The notes under the pieces are model-generated. The model had not been told where the DNA came from. It made no database searches and was given only the letters and a program-made list of their open reading frames with translations. DNA of 64,000 nucleotides from the NCBI RefSeq assembly GCF_003286085.1, contig NW_020825357.1, positions 310,001 through 374,000 of the forward strand. The letters run 5' to 3'. This document shows positions 37,293-49,600 of this stretch, piece by piece; within the stretch, counting starts at the first letter, position 1, and each line of letters starts with the position of its first letter. The DNA comes from Drosophila persimilis (Eukaryota > Arthropoda > Insecta > Diptera > Drosophilidae). The position numbers and the translations under genes are program-made.

Positions 37293-39610
37293 CTCATCAA
37301 CGTGTTTCTGGACCAAGTTCCATTGGGTGGCTATTGGGGGGTATCGCAACCGCTTTCCTGGATCGCTTTTAATGTCTATTTTGTGTGCCATTTAAGGGCC
37401 GCACACACGCGACTGTACGGGCGCCTGGATCCCCCCCCAGGGGAGAGAGCCCAGATGCAGAAGCTGAACCCAAAACCGTATCCAAAAACCCGACTTGGAC
37501 TGGTCCAAATGACGTCGTCTTTTAATTTTTATCTCAAACATTGCAAACGGTTTTTATTGTGGCTTTTAACTGCGCTGGCGTCTGTTCAGCTCTGCTCTGT
37601 TCTCTGTTCTGTTCTCTGCTCTGCTCTGTCTGGAACTTTTGCAATTTTCCAAACGCCTTTTTGCACGGCATCTGTTAGATAGCTCATTTGGGGTCCATCT
37701 CCTTTCCATTCCCACACATGTACGTGCACACTCGTATATCTCGTATATAACTTTTATTTAGCTTCTGGTTTTCTTTAATTTGAATTCACATTTATTTATT
37801 GTATTTAATTCGGTCTGGCCATCAAAAGTAACTTTTGAGGCTTCTGCGGTGGTTTCTTAGTTACTTGTTTTAGCAGTTTTCCCCATTTTCATTTCATGCC
37901 ACTTTCCAGCAGCCATTTCACAGAAGGATAGATTGGGGATGCGGCAGCTTGATGATTCGAGCTATCTATAGCTTTCAATTAGCTTAATTTCCGTAAACAA
38001 TCGGCAATAATTGGGCATCCTAGGCCCACTCCGATCGCTCGATGTCTCTGGATGTGGGAGAGCACTTTTTTGCTGAAGAATAACGACGTTCATTCGTCCC
38101 TTAATTGTAGCTGATACTCCGTCCTTTGAATTTGAATTTCACTGAAATTAAATATCAGGCTATGATTTTCTGCCATGATTTGCGGGAGGAATTTGGTTTA
38201 GCGGCTTTAGGGGTCTCTTATTTTACAAAGCAAACAGTGCTCGTGTCTCTTAGGACTGAAATTCCCGCAATTGTGACATGCTCACACGCACATTTTCGTT
38301 ATCTGTCTGCTCATGTTTCCTGCTTTACACGTTTGACGGCCCAATGGCATTGTTCACTGTCCCTGTCACACACACAACAATAGACGAAATGGCTGATCTT
38401 TCTAACTAAAATCAGGTATGCCTTTCACGTGCACAAAAAAACACGTAACTTAATTACTGTAGAGAAAATTTCCGCACAATCCTTTCAGTGAAATATCTAT
38501 GTGGCTGTCATTTCCACTTTTGTCATCTGCCATACGATAATCAATTTGCCTCGAGGACTTCTCGTAACTGTCAGTTTCCACCCAATTAATGGTAATAGGA
38601 ATATTCAATATAATACATTAATTATTTCTTCTACTCATTAAGGAATTATATGACATCAGAAAATTCGTTAATATTAAAGTAAATTCGATGACAAATTCCC
38701 ATATATTTATGTATGTGGCCAGGACACAGAAGACTGGGATTATGCATTCGACCCCTGCTAGGATTGTCAATGCCTTAATCACGGGATACGGCAGTGAAAA
38801 TCCCCCACGAAGAGTCCACTAAAAGACGTCCAGCGGGGAATTGTGAGACGCAGACGGAGAGAGAGAGACCACAAAACAGTGAATGAAAATGCCAAGAACT
38901 GGCTAATAAATCAATGGGCCAACTGTCAGCATTGTGTGAGTGTAATAATAATCCGAGGCAAACTGGTCAATAATAAACCGAAACAAGACCAAGACAAAGG
39001 ACACCAGGGGGGGTGGAGGAGGGAGTGCAACAAATGTCGCAGGAATGTCCATGGCCCCGCGCCCGGGCCACGGGCGCTGCGACTCTGGTCAAGCGTAAGG
39101 AGCCGGGCAGGACAGGACATTTGAATTGGTGATGATGATGACGATGGGGTCCGGATCGGGGTCGGGGCCAAAGATGCTCACGGAAGATTTATTTCGCCAT
39201 CCTGTCTATCCTGACTGTCTGTCTGCAATGAAATAAAACGTATTAAGTCATAAAAGTATCCAAAGCGGATTACCAAAGTGTGAATGGAAACCAAGACTAA
39301 ACCGAGACTCGGTAGAGACTGACCACCAGAAGAGCAGCGCCAGGCGGAGATGCGGACCAAATGGACCACGGGACATCAAATCTAATTATGCCATATAGAG
39401 AGAAATACTACTGTGGGAGACACACAGAGAGAGGGGGAGGGAGAGCGGGAGGGAGGGAGTCGCACTATAAAAATGCACAGCGGGCGAGAGAGGTCGAAGG
39501 CGGCAGCTGTACAAACGGTATTTCGAGCGGAAATTTATGCAGCTTTTTGTTTTAATAAAATTTTTATCATTTCGCCAGAGAGGAGGAACGAGAACGAAAA
39601 GGAGCCACAA

Positions 39611-39652
39611 GCCCAGGACCAGGACCAGGCCAGGCCCAGGCCCAGGCCGAGG
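39611..39652. repeat. CCAGGA/CCAGGC hexamer microsatellite
   Basis: Copies of CCAGGA grade into CCAGGC. It encodes alternating charged residues in spurious frames. Confidence 0.9.
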
Positions 39653-39808
39653 CATGTGCGCATAAATCTCTGGAGACCCAAGCAAAGCAATTATATGCAA
39701 TTTATGCAGAAGCTGGCGAGAGTACGGGATATCTGCTCTCAGATAGTTCAAAGAAAACTCTGGCTGAGAATTTGTTCAATTGAATGTCTCAGCCCGAGCC
39801 ACTCCTCC

Positions 39809-39833
39809 CTCGCCTCGCCTCGCCTCGCCTCGC
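39809..39833. repeat. (CGCCT)5 pentamer repeat
   Basis: Five CGCCT units, identical in unit to those at 16088 and 46650. Confidence 0.9.
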
Positions 39834-40399
39834 ATCTCGGGCTTCCTCTGCCTTTTTATCAACTCCCGGAGACGGCAGGAATTTATCAGCTCAGCCAACA
39901 TAAAGTTTTTCTTTTCCTCTCTCCGTTCGAGGAAACCAAAAAATACCACAAATATATATATACGAGTATATATATACAAAAGATAAGTTTTCTTTTATTG
40001 CAATTGGTTGCAGCTCTTCGTGGCCCACAATGGACGGCAGAAGGAAGGAAAAGTTTTATTGTCCCGAGAAGAGCAAAATTAGAAAAGTGCAGCAAGCAGT
40101 TCCCGGGCTGGTCATTCAATTGCGGGATCTGTCTTGTATCTAATTTAGGATACGTCTGCATCCTCCTCTTCAACTTTTCTAACAAAATTAAAATAAGAAA
40201 CTCCAAGAAGAAGGAGAAGACTGCCACTTATTTGGTATGCAGCTGTTGCCCATCGACAAAGACCGAGTTAAATCGATCCGGGAGCATGGGATCGTCCGGT
40301 GGGAGTATGCATGGACTTTAAAGCAGCTAGTCTAGGGGCTTAGCGGATTTTATTTGCGATACACAGAGGCTTCCTATTTTTATGGGGAATTATTTGATG

Positions 40400-41075
40400 T
40401 ATTTTTTATTAAATATATAAATAAATATAATAACATTAATAACAAATAATACAATAATATATAAATCTTTATTCAATTAATTTATATTTTTATTATACAA
40501 AAATTTAATTAATATAAATAGTAATCGAATAATATAATAATATTGAAATCTATATAAAATTATTCAATATTTTTATTATACAGAAAATTATAATAATATT
40601 GATAAAAAATAATACAATAATATCTAAATTTATATAAAATAATACAATAATATCTAAATTTATATAAAATTATTTTATATTTTTCTTATACAGAAAATTA
40701 TAACAATATAAACAAATACAATAGTATTGATAAACAATACAATAATGATATTTAAATCAATATACAATTATTTTATATTTTTCTTATACAGAAAATTATA
40801 ATAATATAAACAAATACATATAATAATATTGATAAAAAATAATACAATAATATATAAATCTATAAAAAGTTTATTTTATATTTTTATTATACAAAAATTT
40901 CTAATAATATTAATACAAAATAATAAAATAATATTTAAATTTATATGAAATTATTTTATATATTTATTATACAAAAAATTCGAAAAATATAAATAAATAT
41001 AATAATATTAATAACAAATAATATTTAAATCTATATAAAATTAGTTTATATTTTTATTAAACAGAAAACTATAAG
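40400..41075. repeat. AT-rich tandem array, ~80-110-base units
   Basis: Seven units carry a TTTTTATTATACAGAAAATTAT-like core, with the TTATACA (or TTAAACA) word at about 40493, 40576, 40686, 40784, 40887, 40967 and 41058. Between cores are AATAATATTGATAAAAAATAA and ATATTTAAATCTATATAAAATTA-like words. A 30-base subunit is doubled at about 40621-40680, which explains the 110-base spacing. G and C are almost absent. Confidence 0.85.
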
Positions 41076-44000
41076 TTTCATTATTATTAAAATTAAAACC
41101 AAGAGTTGTTTCAGCTTTCAATAATTTATTATAAGGTTTCTTCATTATGAAAAATATAATCCCTTTGATCCCTGACATAGACGGCCTTCGCAGAGACCTT
41201 TACTTCTTGTATGGTGATATTTTCAATTATTAGCAAACAGAATGAACCCAAATAAATCAATACCGTTTGCTATTTGAAGGATTCTATGAAAGGGACACTC
41301 GCTTAGGATTCAACTTAATTCTATTCACTTTTGTACAACACAAAACTCGTCTACAATTTCCGTTCAAACACTTGGTCGACGCTAATTAAATGTTGGCCCA
41401 GATGGGGAGCCAGAACAGAGAACGGAAAGAGCAAACAAAAATCACAAAAAACTAAATCAATATACTATGCACTGAGGCGAGTGGCAGCAGTGCGAGCGAG
41501 TCCTTGAAGTCCTTACACACGCTGACTGAGCGCATACTTTTCGCCTTGACTTTGACACCCAACCACCCAAACAGAGACACACACAGAGAGCGAGAGAGAG
41601 AGAGAGAGAGAGGGAGAGGGGGAGAAAGGAGAGCATTATCGAGTTGTCCTTGGTGGCTGCACGCAAAATGCCAAGGACAAGGCAGGATTACACGTCAATT
41701 GAAACTGAAACGACGAACAAATCAAGGACAGGGACCAAAACTGTGTGTGTGTGTGGCAAGGAAGAGCCAGGGGTCGCATCTTTTCCAACTACTTAAAATT
41801 TTCTATGCAAATTTCAAGCACAATTATTGCTGACGCTGGCTGTAAGACTCCACTCCGCTCGGGCCATAATTGCAACCATAAATCTGGGCTGGGCGCAACT
41901 TGAACTGGTCTGTGGTCGTGTCATTAGAACTGAAGTTGTCGCCTCTTTCGGATTTCCTTATTTTGAAATGCCCTACCAGAGGGTATCCCTGAACCATAAG
42001 GGACCCAAAGGCCTCTCCCGACTGACATTCATAGATTTTTCAGTTGATATTTTCAAATGGGAAATTTCTTGAAGAATATGCCCCCCTCTAATACTTCCAT
42101 GATATTAGTGTATTTGCACCTTCGGCTATCCCCTGATCTATCTGCCCTTCTTGTTAACGCCACTCCCACCCTCTGGCCATCTCCTTGGCTCTAATGTTTT
42201 TAATTTTTCCGTATCATTGCATTATTTTTTATTCAGATACTTCTTTGCCGCCACTGCCGCCGCACTTGACACGGCGCAAAGGTGCGGAGAGTCGGGCCAG
42301 GAAGCGGACATACATATAAATGGGTATGGTGGGAGGAGGAGGGGTATGGGGGGGGGGGGGGACCAGCCAGCCAGCCCTTCAATTTCCATTACATCTGCAG
42401 CTGCGTCCCAGCTATCGATGTCCTTTTGTGTGCTGCTGCTGCTGCTGCTGTCATCTGCTACTGGCTTGGATCCTTTGCTCCGCTCCTCCTCTTTGCATTT
42501 TCTCCTTCCTATTTTTTAAGATTTGAAATTTATGCAAAGTACTCGATGTCGTCGTCGTCGTCGTCGTAGTCGTCGTCGCCGCCGCCGCACTCAGCGCAAA
42601 TAATGAGCAAGCCCGCATTTCCTGCCACGTTTTTTTTTTATTCTCTCCTTCTTGATTATTTGTATCTGTATCTGCAACTGTATCTGTATCTGCCGTGGCC
42701 GGGGCCGGGGCTGGAGCTGCCGTTGTCTACTTGATGTATCTCTTCTTGCACTTTGGTAAATGGCAAAAAGTCTGGATTGGGGTGAGAGGTCACAGAGGGT
42801 ATTTTGAGGCAATGTGAGGCAAAGTGAGGGGCTGTCGCTTTGTTAGTTTTCCTTGCGGTGCGACTGTATCTTGATATCTAATACAGAAATATTTCTTCGT
42901 GATTTATCCATTAATTTAAATGATATTTGAGGCCTGCAGAAGTGATTCGTTGGCAGCCTTCAAATCATACATTTTACAACAGAAAATACTGGATATGTGT
43001 GTGTTTTTTGAAACCTCTAAATACCTAAACATGAGAGTCCTTTGGGGAGGGGTAGATATATATGATTCGCAGGTTTTTTAAATGCAAAAATATTCAAAAA
43101 ATATTTACCAAGTTCTTATTCCATCGTACCTTGAGTATTAGGAATTCCCTTTTAAGAGAAGTCAACAAATATTCAACTGATGCTCTTTGGACCCTCCTTA
43201 AAGCCAATTTCAATGCCTTGGCCATCTTATAAGACACTCCATTGGTTTGGCAACCCTTTAATCGTTTGTATTTTATGTGGCCGGATCGCCCTTCATTGGC
43301 TTCTTAAAGACGACATTTAACCCCGCCGTGTGCGGCAGCCAGCAAAGTTCAAACGGGGAGCCAAAAACATTAATTCCCAGCCGACATCCATCTGGTACAA
43401 GTGTTATGTCTTGAGGAGGATGCCGCCAAATCGCGTACAATTTGTTACAATATAAATGACTTATGTCCGCGATGGCTAGCAGGCAGCAGGCAGCAGCTGC
43501 CGCCTCCTGCAACAAAGTCGAGTCCGCCCACTCTCTGATCGTTTCATCCATAAGCATAATAAATTTTTACGCTTGGGCGCCAAAAACCCCCGCCCAGCCC
43601 CCAGCCCCCAGCCCCCAGCCACGCCCCAGCCCCGGCCCGATTATGAACCAAAGTAAACTATAAATTTATAATGCGCGAAAGTAATTTTATGACTTTGTGG
43701 TTTTAGCTTTGGTTTTGGCACAGCTATACGTTTCTATGTATCTGTGTATCTGTGTATCTATGTATCTCTTTCACCCGATGGAGAACGAGAGTGTGAAGAC
43801 AAAACTTTCGGATGAATACAGTGCGGCACGGCACTGTAAGCGGGCTAGCTGTCATTAGGGAAAGTACTTTCTTTAGTATGGAAAAAAATCAAATTAATAT
43901 GGAATTATATTAGATATCATAAAAAAATATGTTTATACACATATTTTTTTTTTAAATTTTAATTACATTTATGTTATTTGGAAAATTTACAATGATTAAA

Positions 44001-45369
44001 CAAAAAATAATACACAAAATGCGTGTCATCAAGGTCGAAGAATTTTAAGGGAGGAAATTATTTGGTTCAATTATCTGTCCAGGTTTCTAGGGTAGAGGTA
44101 GAGGATGTACAAAATCATATAAATAAAATAAAATATTTATATAAATTTTAAAACACAATTTTTTTCAATTTAAAATGTATATTTAATTAATAACAATTTT
44201 TAATGGATTTATGTCTAAAATTTTTTTATTAAAAAATTAATTAATTAATTAAATATGCAATTATTCATTGAGTGATCCATTAAGGCGAATACTAGTCGAA
44301 ATATACATATATTATTCATATTTTATTATCTCTCTATATTGTATAAAAAGAAGCCTAGGTATTCCCCCCTACTTTATTATGTGTCCCGTCGTATCCCTAT
44401 TATTTCGAAACGCACTTTAGTACTAAATCAAAGTGCCGTTGCCGTAAGTTTCTCTCTCGGGTCGGGGGTCATGTTATCGCAGCCGAGGCAAAAATAATAA
44501 GCGCCCGACGACGCCCGCCGTCGCCATATTTATATGATTAACTGTTTCGTTTCGCACACACACACACACACAATTATAGATACACATGATTACAAACGAT
44601 AAATTGCTGTTTTGACACTTGTAATGGCCTGTTCCCACTGCTGTTACAATCTAAACCACAATGTTGCCATGGCCCACTGTGGCTGGCCAGGAGGAACCAT
44701 AATCTTTAAACTTCAATTCTCGGAAGCTGGACAATTGTTCCGCCCCGTCCCGGCCCGTTCCGTCCCGGCTTTGGCGTACAAAATTGCTTTATTGTCGGCA
44801 CAATTCCAGCACGCAAATAGAATTCACTTTTTTTTTTATTGCAAATTTATTCAAATCATTTGTAATCTCTATTCGAGTCCTGCTCGCTGGTCCACTCTCC
44901 TCCGGCATTAACCATGGGCCCATAAAAGTGTCTATGTATGTGTGTGTATGTTCCCGTTGTTATTACTGTTATTATGATTGCTATGTTTTGTTGCTGGCCG
45001 GCGAACACTTGCTAAGTGGTCCATTGTGAGTACTACAACAAGGACATGGGACCAGGGGGGGACCAGGGGGGACCAAGGGGAGCAGCGGCGAGCAGCGATT
45101 ATTATGTGGGCGGCGCTGGCAGTTGTTCCTCTTCGGTTTTTAATGGTTTTATGACCAGGAAATTGTGACAAAAGCGAAGCACAATGGGAAACACCTCCAA
45201 TAGGCCGGATCTCTCTTCACTGGGCCGTTGTAAAAATTCATAGCCAAAGAAAGGAATACAAGCTGTGGAATTTCGAGTTTGTACTCGATTGTTGGGACCC
45301 CCACATCAGGCTACCGAGGGGCAGATAGAGGATTACTGCAGCCTCAAAACCAGCAATTACAAATATTAT
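41076..45369. other. gene-free stretch
   Basis: No supported gene. Contents include a GA run at 41586-41611, a 14-base G run at 42348-42361, CTG repeats at 42431-42450, GTC/GCC repeats at about 42545-42588, TGTATC hexamers near 42660-42694 and 43735-43765, and GGGGGACCA repeats near 45053-45080. An open frame on the minus strand at 43273-43557 (94 codons) has no repeat or recognised domain and stays unassigned. Confidence 0.55.
42431..42588. repeat. (CTG)n and (GTC)n trinucleotide repeats
   Basis: About seven CTG units at 42431-42450. Then about 13 GTC/GTA/GCC units run from about 42545 to 42588. Confidence 0.9.
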
Positions 45370-45805
45370 ACGAATTTCGAAAAAAATTAAAAATATAAAA
45401 AACATTCGAATTTCGAATAAAAATTAAAAATGACAAACATACAAATTAGCTAAATAATAAAATAAAATAAAATCATTTTGTTCGAGTTTCGAAAAAAATT
45501 AAAAATATTATTCGAATACAAATTAAAAACTAAAAATATACAAAAAAAATAATAGTAATACAAAATAAAAATATTCGAATTTCGAATATAAATTAAAAAT
45601 TACAAATATAAAAATTAGCTAAATAATAATACAAAATAAAATCATTTTATTCGAGTTTCGAATACAAATTAAAAATATAAAAAAGCAAAATAATGATAAA
45701 AAATAAAATCAGTTTATTCGAAAAAAAATTACAAAAATAAAATTTGACTAAATCAAAATTACCAAAATTAGCTAAATAATAATAAAAAATAAAATCATTT
45801 TATTT
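45370..45805. repeat. AT-rich tandem array with TTCGAA words
   Basis: A composite unit of about 170 bases starts near 45404 and 45573. It begins ATTCGAATTTCGAATA, continues AAATTAAAAAT, AAATTAGCTAAATAATAA and AAAATAAAATCATTTT, and ends TTCGAGTTTCGAA. Half-unit copies at about 45481, 45650 and 45720 point to an original unit of about 85 bases. The regularly spaced TTCGAA palindromes are the only GC-containing words. Confidence 0.85.
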
Positions 45806-46649
45806 AATGTAAATGTAAATCTAATTAAACTTGGAAAATGTTAGAAAATACCGTTTGTTGTTGAAACTCCACTGAATAATTTTTATGTCCAAAACATTGG
45901 GCTTCCCACCTCTTCTCTAGGTTCTAGGGGCACCCTCGCACTGTAGCTCTAACCTCGGGGTGTGGGAGTGGGGTTGGGGGTGGCCCTACCTTAAATCTCT
46001 CTCTTATCTGCACACGCAAAGCAAAAGGACAAAAAAAAAACAACAAAAAAAAACACAAAACAAAACTCCTAACAACAACAATAAAGAGCTAAAGATTTTT
46101 ATATTTATTGCCAAGGACTGCTCTCTGCAGAGAGCGCAGTGCATTAACCCCTTTCAAGCTCTCCCGCTCTCGCCCTCTGCCGCGCGCTGCAATCTGCAGC
46201 AGAATGACTCATCAAACGAAAGAGCAGTGTAAAGAGTGAGAGAGCGAGAACGGGCAGCGGGCAGGGGGCAGCGGGTAGCGGGTAACGGCAAAATGTACAA
46301 CTTGGCATTTTATTATTACGATTATTTGTAGTATTTGCTGATGTTCCCTCCTGCTTCTTCGTTTCGAAAAGAAAACTGAAAAGTGCATAAAAAATGAGAG
46401 CGAGAGAGTGAGAGAGAGGAGCAGTGCAGTGCAGCTGAAGGCACCGACAAACGGCACCTCCTCATCCTCCTCCTCCCCTCCCCTCCTCTCTCTCTCTCTC
46501 TAATGCACAAATTGTATGCATGGACTTCCAGCTGGACTTTTGTTTCACTCTCCCACTCCAGTGCGTTCCCTCTGCTGCTCTCTCTCTCTCTCTGAGTGTT
46601 TACCAACTGCCGCAAGCACAAAATGCACTTTGTGATTAGTTCGAGGGTG

Positions 46650-46672
46650 CCCTCGCCTCGCCTCGCCTCGCC
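46650..46672. repeat. (CGCCT)4 pentamer repeat
   Basis: Four CGCCT units; third locus of this pentamer in the window. Confidence 0.9.
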
Positions 46673-49600
46673 ACGCCATCCGCTGTCCCTGTCGCTCTGC
46701 ATCATCTCTCAGTCAGGGTCCCGTTACGGGAAAGATTTCCCATTGTGTTTGCTTTAGAATCTTGCTTCGTACCGTGGCAAAGGAACGAGGAAGAACAAGA
46801 CGAACCAGAGGCAGAGAGAGAAAGAGAGAGAGAGCTTCGGAGCACTTCATCATGTTTGAAAAGTTCAATAGTCATCATCAAGCACATCAACGTGCCGATC
46901 CTCATTGTCCTGCAGACCAGCTCAGCCCTGCCCTGCCCGGCCCTCCTTAATGCTTAATAAATATGCGTTATGCATAGGGAAACTTTTCCTTCCTTGGGTT
47001 GAAAACAGAGATGTTGATGTTACTGGATGTTTCTGCGAACCGCAGCACCAAGTGACTCATAACTTTTTTTCCAGCTCATTGGAATGCGCACCTTGGTGCA
47101 GCCTTATTATTTTTTTTAAGCTCAAATATGGCTCAAATCTCTGGGAAAAATTTAAGTTTTTTCTATTAAAATAAATTTTTGTTTCAAATATTTTTGATAT
47201 ATTTCTTCCAAGTTATTCTTTGTTTTTCAATTGTTTTTTTTTAAATTTGTTTTACACAGGGACTGCCAAAAATAGTTGAGTCCAAACAAAATTTAGGCAT
47301 AAAAAAACCCCCAAGAAAAGTGGGAAAAATAGACATAATTTATTTTTGTGGGGCAAATTAAAAGAGAACAAATTTGTATATGCAATTTATTATTTTAAAA
47401 TCAAGAGAAAATTTTTAATCATAATATATTTATAATATAAATAAAAAAGAATTATTTGTTATGTCATAAAATAATATATACATACATATAATATGTATTT
47501 TTTTATATGAAATATTTGTATATTATATATTTACATATATGATATAAATAAAAAATAGTTCTTTTTTTATATAATATAATAATATATATAATTCATAATT
47601 GTGCTACCAAGAAAATACAAAAATTATTCTTATATCTTAGATTTTTCTATAAATATTATAATCGTACATGTTATATTATTTTATTGTATTTAAATATAAA
47701 AGATTCATATATTCCCATTTATAAAAAACATTTTCATTTGATTTCTGCTTTGGAAACTACGTTTTGTATTGCCCTTGAAGCACTGTATGTGCCGGGCAGG
47801 CAGCTCCTGGTTAACCCCTCGAAATCAGTCGCTCGCTCTTGTGTTTATTGTGCTAAACTCCCTGCAGCAAAAAAAAAAAACACACTCTTGAAGGAATATT
47901 TGCATGCCCCGCTGTCGCTGTCGCTGCCGCTGCCGCCACATCGCTTCATCGATGTCGATGTGGCATGGTGATGACGATAAGTGTATTGGCATTTGAGGAA
48001 CCCGTGTTTGGGGTTCAAGGATACAACGTACAACAACATGCCGAATACGAATACTTACAAGAATATACGTACTACGGACAAGTATCGAACGGGGAACACC
48101 TGCAAACTTTTGAATGGAAAACCACTTGAGGGCTTTGGCTGCGATGGAACACAGCATTTTTAGGGTGGCTCTACCTACATATACCTATACCCCGACGTCC
48201 TCGAATGTGTTTAACGAAATTTCAAGTGCGTCGCAGTTCGAGGAGGGAAATACCAGACCTGGACAAGGAGGGAGAGTGCACGAGCAACAACAACAACAAA
48301 ATAAAGGAATCGCTATATACGGAGAGCGTCCCACAACTTTCCCATGACACACATGCAATTTGAAATTGTTTCCCTTTTGTCAACGCAGTTTTGTGTCACT
48401 TTTAATTGAAATAGCTACCCCTCCGACCCTCCGAACCTCCGACCCCCGACCACGATCCCTCACCTCACCTGTTGGGAATGCATCACCGAAAATCTGTTGG
48501 CTGTTTGTTGGCTGTTCCCATTGTTGCTGCTTTGTTATATTGTTATTGTAAATCATTAAAACTGCATAGAAAATTCACTCTAAACTCAATCGATGATACG
48601 GGATGTCATGTGGAATGGGGGATGGGGATGGGGATGGGGCTCCCCTGAGTGGAGTGGTGGGAACTTTTTAGCGCTTTCCAACATTTGGGTTATGTAAACT
48701 TGTCCGCTCTGGAGGAGCACGAACGTGGAGGAGGAACCCTCCTAAGTACTGTGAGAAAACTCCAACTAAATTGCGTCGCACTCTGGATGGTACGGAGTGA
48801 CTCATTTGTATACGGTGGCAGTGGCTGGGGCAGGGGCAGTGGCAGTGGCATAGCATGGCTTATTGATGACTTAACCCCATTTCAATCGCTCGGAAAACAC
48901 CTGGCCAACCTGTTCGGTGGTTCTGTGTTTGGGTGTGAAAATGGGTTTTCCGAATACGAAATGATCGATCGATCGTTCCAGCAAATGTTTGTCTTTTGGA
49001 TAATGTAAATATTGTTGATTCATTCACAGCGACCGAACGAGTACGCGATCTAATTGTTAAATAATGGAATTTGACAGATCAATGGCACTTCTTCTCAGCC
49101 ATGTTTAGATTATAAATCCCAAGAATATTTTTACAGAGATTATTGCATGAGGGATGATTCTCTTTTGTTATTTTTAGCGGAAATCGGAATATTGATTGGA
49201 TAGGATATGATCCACAATTGAGCAAGGAATGCAAGGGTTTAAGGGACTTGAAATTGGTCTTTGAGCCATGAAGAATCCATAGATATGTACATTTTTGGAA
49301 ACCTTTTCCCCATTTGACTGCTCTTCCACTGGATACTTATTTATTTGTGCCACAAGTCCATGCGCACGCGACAATTATTAATTATTTAAAGCAAAGAATT
49401 TTATCACTCAGATAGGCAGAACGTGAAAATAATATGAAAATTTTCATGCGATTAATTAGAAAAATATGCAAATTTCGGGGACTAAACACGACCCGGACAC
49501 GGGGGACACGTGTAATTGTTGATAGCCAACGTTGGTTGACAATATGTCAAATGACGACAACAAACGGCACGACCCAGGGTCTGGGTCCGCCAGGATCCTG

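Larger units (their letters stand above)
33546..40399. other. gene-free stretch
   Basis: No supported gene. It contains CCCTGG hexamers at 36714-36740, an AC run at about 37268-37292, a CTCTG/TTCTG pentamer run near 37590-37630, CCAGGC repeats at 39611-39652 and CGCCT repeats at 39809-39833. One 302-codon open frame at 39413-40321 runs through these tracts and has no domain signature; it is treated as chance. Confidence 0.55.

Noticed and set aside
38740-38775. TGCATTCGACCCCTGC stretch as a tRNA T-arm-like sequence
   Set aside because: No matching acceptor stem, D-arm or anticodon arm around it.
39413-40321. A 302-codon open frame on the plus strand
   Set aside because: It runs through GA, CCAGGC, CGCCT and TATA repeats, has no domain, and its residue pattern changes with each simple repeat. 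Long by chance standards, but not supported as a gene.
43273-43557. Minus-strand 94-codon frame
   Set aside because: Non-repetitive but without domain, splice sites or codon signal that I can judge; left as unassigned.
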